From Lysobacterales bacterium (lineage in GTDB: Bacteria > Pseudomonadota > Gammaproteobacteria > Xanthomonadales > SZUA-38): 64,000 nt of DNA. The position numbers were made by a program, and so were the translations under genes. Below the pieces are notes generated by a model, which did no database searches, was not told where the DNA came from, and was given only the letters and a program-made list of their open reading frames with translations. The stretch lies in the NCBI GenBank assembly GCA_028285525.1, contig JANQOZ010000105.1:62001-126000 (forward strand), given 5' to 3'. Below are positions 47,567 through 55,300 of this stretch, in pieces. The first letter of the stretch is position 1; each line of letters opens with the position of its first letter.

Positions 47567-49450
47567 ATGGTTATCGGCACGGTACCAATCGGCAGTCAAG
47601 CTAAACCAGCCCGCAGGCACAGGCTTTGGTGCTTGCAGGTGTTTGTGGTGCTCGCTGCCAGTCACTTCACCAGTACTTCGCGCGCGTCCGTTACCGACTA
47701 CGGCGAGGATATCTACGCGTGGGCGGCGCAGGCGGGCGGTTGGCAGGCGCGGGCGTTCGAGCAGGATTTTGCGCTGCAGCCCGGCAACGGCTGTCTCTCG
47801 GGTGTCGGTACTCAGGTGATCCTGCTGGAGGGTGGTGGAACGATTCAGGTCAGTTTGTCCGACGGGAGCTGCCCGATCCGCGACGGGGTTGCGCTGGAGG
47901 ACGTAGCTGACGCCTACATCACAAACGGAGATACGCTGAGCCTCCGGTTTGATCCGCCGATTCATGCGTTCTACAGCTACTACAGCTCCGTCGCCGCCGG
48001 AGCCCTGGTGACCGTGAAGCTCGTCGATTCGCAGGGCGAGATGATCGATGCGCTGGAGGGCCCTGAGGATCCTTCGTCAGCCTCGCGTATCGGTCATGGG
48101 TTTGTCTCTGAAGTTCCCATTGCCGAGCTGATCTTTGACAGCACCGAGGTCGGATCAACGTTGCTGGGGGCGTTTTACGATTTGAATACCGACCAGCAGC
48201 CGACCTTTGAGGACCTGGGCCTGCGCTGTGCGGCTCGACCCGAATATGGCGGCGCACGCTGCGATTTTGCCTTTAGCTACGCCCTTTCGCCGATCGAAGA
48301 GCTGTCCTCAGGCACTTCCAGGTCGAGCTACCGGAGTGTCGTTGCCCTGGACGCTGACACGCTGCTGGCCACTGAGCAGAACAATCAGGTGGACGTTTTT
48401 GATCGACAGGGGGAACGCTGGGTTGTCTCGCCGTCACCGATCGTGATGCCCGCCACTCGCGGTCTACTGATTACGAATCAATTCGGTCGGGCGCTGGCGC
48501 TTGACGGGAACCGGGCGCTGATCGGGTCTAACCTCAGCCTGGCCGCCGAGATTTTTGATCGCCAGCCAACCGGCGAATTCCTTCGCGATGAGAATTTCCA
48601 GACGCCCTCTGCGCTGCCGGAAAACAATGAATTTGGCACTGGCGTTGCGTTGCGCGGGGACCTCGCCGCCGTCAGCGCGCCGCTATTTACTCCGCCTCCC
48701 GGCAAAGGCATGCCATCGAGCCTGGTTTACATTTTTGAACGCCAGGCGACGGGTGAGTGGGACTTGGTCAGCCGCATCAGTATCCGTCTGGAGGAGCTTC
48801 CCGTGCCTGGCAACAGCTTTGACTCCGGCCAACCCTTCGCCGGTCAGCTCGCGTTCACGGCGGACGATGAGCTGATGGTCAGCGCATTTGATCGAGGCTT
48901 CGCCGGTGGCCTTGGCACTGTTCAAGTCCTTCGCAACAACGGCGTGGCCTGGCGACGCGAACAGACGCTGCGGGCAACTGAGCCGAACAGCCAGGTGTTT
49001 GGCGGACGGCTGGCGGCCGAGGATGGACGCGTTGCTATTGCTGACCCACTGGGTAAGCGCATTTATCTGTTCGAACGAGACGCGTCAGGTGACTGGCAGC
49101 CACAGCAGACGCTCATGCCTGCGGACGAGGACCGGGTCGATGTTTTTGGCCTGAGCCTGGCGCTGGATGAGCAGCGTCTGCTGATCGGTTCTGCGGCAGA
49201 CGTTGGCCTGGTGACTTCAGCCATCTATGTCTTTGAGCAGGATTCGGGCGGCATTTGGCGCCAGGTTGCGAAGATAGCGCCAAGAGATCGCGGCCTGGGG
49301 GCGCCGAGCCTTGGGTTCGCTCGCTCGGTAGCAGCCGGCGGCGGTTCAGTCTTCAGCCCAGGCAGCCCGCGTGGGCTATACCTGTTCGAAGATGCCGCGC
49401 TCGAGTTTCCCGATCTGGGCGCACTTTTCGCCGACAGCTTCGAGGAATGA
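47567..49450 (+). CDS. secreted FG-GAP/propeller surface protein with ADSFEE tail
   Basis: The 627-residue protein starts at ATG 47567 with GGAGGG 7 nt upstream. The N-terminal signal LWCLQVFVVLAASHFTSTSR is followed by a beta-sandwich module (residues ~40-220; NGCLSGVGTQVILLEGGG, IHAFYSYYSSVAAGALVTVK). FG-GAP-like propeller repeats then run to the end (FGTGVALRGDLAAVSAP, VYIFERQATGEWDLVSRI, FGGRLAAEDGRVAIADPLGK, FGLSLALDEQRLLIGSA), similar to integrin-alpha repeats. The end is ALFADSFEE, the shared tail. Its divergent partner, the hybrid regulator, probably controls it. The ligand is unknown. Confidence 0.87.
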   Translation: MVIGTVPIGSQAKPARRHRLWCLQVFVVLAASHFTSTSRASVTDYGEDIYAWAAQAGGWQARAFEQDFALQPGNGCLSGVGTQVILLEGGGTIQVSLSDGSCPIRDGVALEDVADAYITNGDTLSLRFDPPIHAFYSYYSSVAAGALVTVKLVDSQGEMIDALEGPEDPSSASRIGHGFVSEVPIAELIFDSTEVGSTLLGAFYDLNTDQQPTFEDLGLRCAARPEYGGARCDFAFSYALSPIEELSSGTSRSSYRSVVALDADTLLATEQNNQVDVFDRQGERWVVSPSPIVMPATRGLLITNQFGRALALDGNRALIGSNLSLAAEIFDRQPTGEFLRDENFQTPSALPENNEFGTGVALRGDLAAVSAPLFTPPPGKGMPSSLVYIFERQATGEWDLVSRISIRLEELPVPGNSFDSGQPFAGQLAFTADDELMVSAFDRGFAGGLGTVQVLRNNGVAWRREQTLRATEPNSQVFGGRLAAEDGRVAIADPLGKRIYLFERDASGDWQPQQTLMPADEDRVDVFGLSLALDEQRLLIGSAADVGLVTSAIYVFEQDSGGIWRQVAKIAPRDRGLGAPSLGFARSVAAGGGSVFSPGSPRGLYLFEDAALEFPDLGALFADSFEE

Positions 49451-49504
49451 ACGGCAACCAGGTCAGGTCATTCGGTGTTCGCGCATAGGGATGGGCGAAC
49501 GATA

Positions 49505-49540
49505 AGCAGCCCGGTGTTTGCGCGGAAACACCGGGCTGCT
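49505..49540. terminator. 15-bp perfect hairpin between convergent genes
   Basis: AGCAGCCCGGTGTTT (49505-49519) pairs exactly with AAACACCGGGCTGCT (49526-49540) over a 6-nt loop. It lies between the FG-GAP gene stop and the PD40 gene stop. There is no strong U-run on either side. It probably ends both transcripts. Confidence 0.65.
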
Positions 49541-49563
49541 GGTCTTGGGTTGCGTTATGGGCG

Positions 49564-50553
49564 TCAGCCGTCGCCCGGGCACCTCGGCTGGAGCGCGTTA
49601 CGGACGCAGACCACATCCATCTCTTCCCGCAGGCTCTCGTAGATGATGCCGCCGCTGCCGAAGACCAGCCGGCGGCCATCCCGTGAAATCGACGGGCGGG
49701 TTTCGCTCTGCCCCTCCGTGCTGAAGGGAACGCTCTGGCTCAGGTTGATCGGCTCGGAAAAGGGCTGGGTGATGCTCGCTCGGCTCGCGTAGTAAATGTC
49801 GAAGTTTCCGCTGCCCGGATCGTGCCGATCCGAGGCAAATACCATCTCCAGGCCGTCACGGGTCAGGTTGGGCTGCCGGTCGTCAAAGGGCGTGTTGACG
49901 CGTGCCAGCATCCTGCCTGATCGAAAGCCGTTAGCTCCCAGATCGCTCACCATCAGATTTTGATCGCCTCCCGGGCCGTTGGACGAATAGTAGAGGGACA
50001 CCCCTTCTCGACTCACCACCAGCGCTGGACTGAACTCTGTGCCGTCGGAGTTAGGACCGAAAGGCTCACAGTTCAGCGACTGCGGTTCCTCCCAGCCGAT
50101 GAGCGGATCCAAGCGCGCGTAGTAGATGTCGACCGAACTGCCGCAGCCGCCGGGCCGAGCGGAAACAAACAGCAGCGACCCGTCGGGCAGCGGCGTAGGG
50201 CAAAAATCTGGAGCCTCTGCCAGGTTGACCGGTGCAGGCAGCGCGGCACCGGGCTCGAATGGATCAAACACCGACGGGCGCGAGTTCACCCACAGATTGA
50301 GTGCGCCGCTGTTGTCGGTGCGGGCGGTGAACAGCGACAGCGCGTCGGCACTTTCGATGGGGCAGCCACCACCGAATCCGTCCAGGGTGGGTCCGTCAAG
50401 CAGCACCGCGTCCGGCTGCCACGCCGAGAAGGTCGGCAGGTCAAAACTGAATTGGGCCAGCGACGGTGCAGTCGCTGCCAGCAGGACCAGGCCGGCCGCC
50501 AGCTGCCGTGCCCCAGAACACCCCTTTTGGGTTCGGGATTGGTTGATTTTCAT
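49564..50553 (-). CDS. secreted PD40/WD40-like beta-propeller protein
   Basis: The 329-residue protein is read from ATG 50553 (GGAGAGA upstream). The signal peptide is ARQLAAGLVLLAATAPSLAQ. TolB/PD40-type repeats occur: CPTPLPDGSLLFVSARPGGC, GTEFSPALVVSREGVSLYYS, RQPNLTRDGLEMVFASDRHD and TRPSISRDGRRLVFGSGG, each with an S-x-DG-x-x-hydrophobic-F/Y pattern. Propellers of this type bind proteins or peptidoglycan. There is no DGFE tail (ends CVRNALQPRCPGDG); two Cys near the end may pair. The function is unknown. Confidence 0.85.
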   Translation of the reverse strand: MKINQSRTQKGCSGARQLAAGLVLLAATAPSLAQFSFDLPTFSAWQPDAVLLDGPTLDGFGGGCPIESADALSLFTARTDNSGALNLWVNSRPSVFDPFEPGAALPAPVNLAEAPDFCPTPLPDGSLLFVSARPGGCGSSVDIYYARLDPLIGWEEPQSLNCEPFGPNSDGTEFSPALVVSREGVSLYYSSNGPGGDQNLMVSDLGANGFRSGRMLARVNTPFDDRQPNLTRDGLEMVFASDRHDPGSGNFDIYYASRASITQPFSEPINLSQSVPFSTEGQSETRPSISRDGRRLVFGSGGIIYESLREEMDVVCVRNALQPRCPGDG

Positions 50554-50765
50554 GGCAATTTCTCTCCTCTTTAGCAGACATACAGGCTTGTAGCGGCGCC
50601 GACGGCATATCGGCCGCGGCGCTGTCAAACAAGCTAGGGGTCTCTTGCGAGGAGGTCCTGAGGGTTTCCTAAAGAAAACCCGAAGTTTGCCGGGCTACCG
50701 ATGTCTGGGATCGAGAGAGTGACTCTAACTTATTGAACTAAAACGAGTTAATGAGCCTCACGCCG
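50554..50765. other. 212-bp gap with no gene seen
   Basis: The gap lies between the M24-like gene stop (50766) and the PD40 start; both genes read on the minus strand. An AT-richer stretch near 50725-50755 could hold the PD40 promoter. Nothing else stands out. Confidence 0.4.
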
Positions 50766-52121
50766 TCATACGGTGACAACCTTGCTGCCGATGTCGTTCA
50801 GGGGCTCTGCGCCTTCGCTGGTAATCAGCATCAGGTCTTCGAGGTGGGAGGAGCCGCCCATGCCGGTGGCGCCTAGCGGGCAGTCCACGCTCAGCACCAT
50901 GTTGGGTTCAAGCACCATGTCGTTACGCCTTGGTAGGCCGAGATTGCCGACGTGGTCGGAGTGATACAGCCCAACCGAATGGGGCGTAAACGAAATCGGG
51001 AAGTCGGCCCCCAGGCTCTTGAGAGCTTTCTTCCCCATGGCACGGACCCGCGAAAAGCTGAGCCCGGGTTTGAGCTGCTCGCGCAGGATGTCCCACGAAC
51101 GGCCGGTCAATTCGCTGACGCGCCGCATCGATCGGGGGGGCTCTCCAATGTGGATGGCGCGGGCGAAGTCGCCGTGATAACCCATGTAATGGCTCACGCA
51201 GTCGATGGATAGACACTGTCCGTCGCGCAGCGTCGCCTGGTAAGTGGGCGAACTCACGCGGTCGATGACCATGAACACACCCTGCATGCCCCGCCTGGCC
51301 GCCGCCGCGAAGTACTCCGCCCGGAGCTCGCGTACGTCAGCCCCGGCGCGCACCGCCCGCGCCGCTTCGAGAGAGGCGTCAGCGTTCGCCTGCGCGGCGT
51401 AACGCATGAGCCCCAATTCAACCGCGGACTTTACTGGCCGAATGCGGCGCAGCGCGTCGTCCGCGTCCACCACCGACGCCTTCGGTGCAGCTTTCGCGAC
51501 GGCCCGCCGTATCGTCGGCCAGTCGCAGGCGATCCTGCCTCCGGCAACGCCCAGGTCGTCGAACACTTTTTTGAGCGACTGCCTGACGTTTGGGTTGGCC
51601 GGCTTGTCCTTAAGCGCCCGTTCAACGGCTGCTAGCCGTTCGCGTTCAACGGTATCCAGGGGCGACTGTTGCAGGTTTGGATAGAGGGGCAGCTCATCAA
51701 GCGAGAGATCAGCCTCGGGCTCCTCGCCAACGGACGCGTCGTACAGGTAGTTCGGGTAGTCGCTGTGACGCGCGTCCAACGCGACGGTGTAATAGAAGAG
51801 AAACGCCGGAGCGATAATGGAGACACGCTGTTCGGGTCGACGCGACACAACGGCTAGCACAATCGGCGTTCGTCCCATCTTGGTCGCCGTCAGATCCAGG
51901 CCGGATGCGTGATAGACGTTCACACCCTGGCCCAGCACCAGGGCGTCGACTTCAAGCTCAGCCATCACCCTGTCTGCCTGCTCGAAGTTCATCAGCGGCC
52001 CGAATACGGGTGGAGGGAGCCGGGTTTCCCCAGCGGCGTGGGTCACTTGAGGCAAAGCGGCCAAACCGGCGGCTGCGCCGGCACTCGCGAGGGATCCAAA
52101 AAGACGGCGGCGGCTCGGCAT
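50766..52121 (-). CDS. M24-family peptidase-like protein (Xaa-Pro aminopeptidase fold) with Tat signal
   Basis: The 451-residue protein has a twin-arginine type signal (MPSRRRLFGSLASAGAAAGL). The creatinase-like N-domain contains LEVDALVLGQGVNVYHASGL and the catalytic pita-bread domain starts near RIRPVKSAVELGLMRYAAQ. Metal-ligand positions compared with prolidases are Asp307 (SIDCVSHY), Asp318 (YHGDFARA), His381 (FTPHSVGLYHSDH), Asp413 (MVLSVDCP, where Glu is usual) and Glu428 (SHLEDL). The Glu-to-Asp change at 413 could alter metal choice or activity. It is probably a periplasmic dipeptidase or a non-peptidase relative acting on an amide. It is divergent from the mosaic surface protein gene. 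Confidence 0.88.
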   Translation of the reverse strand: MPSRRRLFGSLASAGAAAGLAALPQVTHAAGETRLPPPVFGPLMNFEQADRVMAELEVDALVLGQGVNVYHASGLDLTATKMGRTPIVLAVVSRRPEQRVSIIAPAFLFYYTVALDARHSDYPNYLYDASVGEEPEADLSLDELPLYPNLQQSPLDTVERERLAAVERALKDKPANPNVRQSLKKVFDDLGVAGGRIACDWPTIRRAVAKAAPKASVVDADDALRRIRPVKSAVELGLMRYAAQANADASLEAARAVRAGADVRELRAEYFAAAARRGMQGVFMVIDRVSSPTYQATLRDGQCLSIDCVSHYMGYHGDFARAIHIGEPPRSMRRVSELTGRSWDILREQLKPGLSFSRVRAMGKKALKSLGADFPISFTPHSVGLYHSDHVGNLGLPRRNDMVLEPNMVLSVDCPLGATGMGGSSHLEDLMLITSEGAEPLNDIGSKVVTV

Positions 52122-52312
52122 GGTGAATTCTCCGGTATGGCTCTGTCAGCCACAGCATAACCCGGGCCGAACTTTGCGAAAGATCAGTCCAGAAGTGTAA
52201 TCAATGACTTAGGCGGTTGATGCATCCAGCGTTAAACAATCGGCATCCAGCCGATATTCCGGTGCACTCAACTCGGCTCCAAACTCATAGGACAACATGC
52301 TGAGGGATCGCC

Positions 52313-55300
52313 ATGGGTTTCGGCCGAAATATCGCAGGGGTTTTTCTGGGTTCCTTGCTCAGCACGGCCGCGCTTGCCGTCACGGATGTCATCACCAGCA
52401 AGTCCCGATTTCTGACGCTGACGGGAGCAAGTCATGCCACGGAGCCCTACCCGAGCGGCAACCTGGGCGCGACGTCCTTCGAATCCGGCAGCGTGACCTT
52501 TACACCCATGCAGGGTTCGGGGCTGAATTTCGCCGAGTGGACGTCGCTGTTTCCTGGCAATGACCTGGCGCTGAACGGCTCGACCAATCTAAACCTCGAT
52601 CTCAGCTTTACTGCATCAGCGATCGGAATCGATTTTGCAGACTCCGGCAGCAACTCAACCTTTGCGATTCTCCTGCGGCGTGACGGCCAAACGGTGGCTT
52701 CCGCGTCCGTTTCCACCGGGTCGGCAACGCGTTTTGTTGGGCTCTGGAGCGATCGAACGTTTGACCAGGTTGAGATCCGCGAGACCGCCGGCGGGGCGGA
52801 GAACGAGTTTATTGGCCGGGTCTATGTCGGCAGCCTGAGAAACCGTGATCTGAGCTCAAATACCCCGGCGCTGATCTGCCAGTTTCCGCTGCTCGCGGCG
52901 CATAATTTCTCCCTCGGCGCCTCGCTGGTCGCGCCCGAGCCGCTGGGCTTGGGTTTTGGCCTAGCGGCCCACAGCGCCAATCTGGCGCTGAAGTTTTGCC
53001 TGCCGTTTGCGGTGGCGCCAGCGGACATCATCGCCTACGCCGACGACCCGTTTAACGCGGATCCCAACAGTCCAGGCGCGTGCTTCAAGACCTTCGATCA
53101 CAAGCGGGTGCGTTCGCAGTTCACCAACGTGCTGGGCATTCCGGTGCAGTACGACTATGACTGGGGTGAGCTGGGTACGCCGCAGGTGGTGCACCAGAAC
53201 TCGGACGTTGAGGTCTACATGCTGCGCGGCAAGCTGCCGCCGTTTGTGGACGACGCGAGCCTGGCGGCTTTTCTGGGCGATGAGTTTGCCACCGACGGCA
53301 TTTACTCTGACTGTGACGGCGTCAAAGAGATCAGCAATACGGGTCATCTCTGCCCCTATTCCAGCCAGCGGCAGCTGACACACAAGGTGGGTCGAGGCGG
53401 CAACACCTACCGCTTTGACGTCAACATGGGGCTGCTGGATTTTGTGTTTGTACCGGTGCCGAAGTTTCCCCAGGGCACCAAGAACCCGGCGGTCAAGCAG
53501 TTTGCGCTGGAGGTGCTGGTAGAGGTGACCCAGATCGTCTGGGACATCGCGCTGGGCGGCTGGCGCTTCGGGAACTTCGTCGATCGTAATCAGATTGTGG
53601 CGATCTACGATGTACACCCTCCTGAGATCGACAAGGCCAGCGGCGACTTCAACGGCGACGGGCAGGTCAACAGCGCGGATCTGGCGTTTATCGACAATGT
53701 TGTTATCGAAGCTGACGAAATCGGCGGGGTTTCTGCCAGTCGGTTCCGCAGCTTCCTGCGGGGCATGTACAACGTCTCTGACGCATGTGACCGGGCCACC
53801 AGCTTCGGTCCGACCTTTCCCAGCGACGAACTGCGGGTGTTCTGGCCGGTCGACACAACCACCCAGGACAACTCCTTTGAGATCACCTGGCTTGCCCGCG
53901 ACGCGGGGCCCAACGAGCAAGGGTTGCGTAACGAAGCCTCCACGACTCAGCGCGTCCGCGTCGTGGACACCCGCCCGCCGGTCATCCAGCCGCCGATGGA
54001 TATCGTTGAGCTGACCAGCGAAACGCAGGTGACGCTGGATCTTGGGCAACCGCTGGTGTTTGACCTCGTGGACCTGAACCCCGTAATTACCAATGACGCC
54101 CAGTTTCCGCTATCGCCAGGCATCCACAACATTACCTGGACCGCCACCGACGTCTCGGGCAACGCCGCAACAGCGGTTCAGCGGGTCAACATCAAAAACA
54201 GCAACATCGAGCCTGAGGCGCTGTCTCAGACCGGCGGCGGGCGCGCCAGCGCCGTTTCCTTTGAGCCGACTGAGCTGCGGGTTGAGGGCAGCGACCCCGA
54301 CGGCGACCCGCTCAACTTTTTTATCGAAGACTATCCGGAAAACGGCTTTTTTGTGGCGCCGCTCTATCCGTTTTTCATCGAGGACTATCGGCTGGAGGCG
54401 ACATTAACTGACGAAGACGTCGAGGAGATCTGCGAAAACCGGACGCCCGGTGTGGGCAACTTTCTCGACCTGGAGGTGATTCGCGACCCCAGCTATTTCT
54501 CCGTGCTCGATGATGGCACCACCTATGTGATCGACCGCGGGCTGGTCAACTGCCGAGACGATCGCGGCCTGCCTCCGGGCTTTGATTTTCGCCTCGCTGT
54601 TTTTGACTCCGCCGGCACTTTTATCGCCGCAGAAGTGCGGAACGATGAGCCCGACGATCTGTATATCGATATTCGCACAGACCGGGTCTACAGCACCCTC
54701 GGTGAAATCAGCCGGAGCTCCGTGGAAATGCTGGATGCTGACCTCAACCCGATCCAGTTCTACAACCTGTTCAGCATGCCGACTCGGGACGGCGGTTCAC
54801 GCAACATCCAGTTTGCCCGCGGCGCGGTCGCCGATACTCAGGGTGTGATCTATATTGTTGATAATCAGGGAAACGTCCACGCCATTCGAGCCGAGATTGA
54901 CCCCAACGGCAATGAAATCCGACCCGAGTACCTGGGGCTGGTGCTGAGTATTGACGGCAGCGGCAACAACAATGCTGACCTGGCGATTGACACGGGCGAC
55001 AACGTGTACGCGTCGGTCAATGACCGTATCTACAAAATTCCACGCGCGACGCCGACGGACGACGGCTACTTCGATTTCAGCACCGAAATCCGGTGGATGG
55101 GCCGCTGCACCGTCGACCGGGCGCCGGGTGATCAGGCCGTGTGTGACGTGGCCAACGAGCGGTCCCTGGGTTACAGCTGTACCGACGAGTGGTGTGAAGA
55201 CGGGTTTGGTGTCGCGAGAGGGGGCCAGCCTGGCCAGTTCGACGACCCTCGCGGCATCGCTATCGATCCCAACGACAACCTTTACGTGACAGATTTTCAA

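Noticed and set aside
53641-53700. Dockerin-like segment as evidence for a cellulosome
   Set aside because: Only one partial repeat is seen, with no cohesin, scaffoldin or glycoside hydrolase in the window.
52961-54049. 362-codon antisense frame inside the mosaic protein
   Set aside because: Composition is shadow-like and there is no ribosome site; the sense frame is continuous with clear modules.
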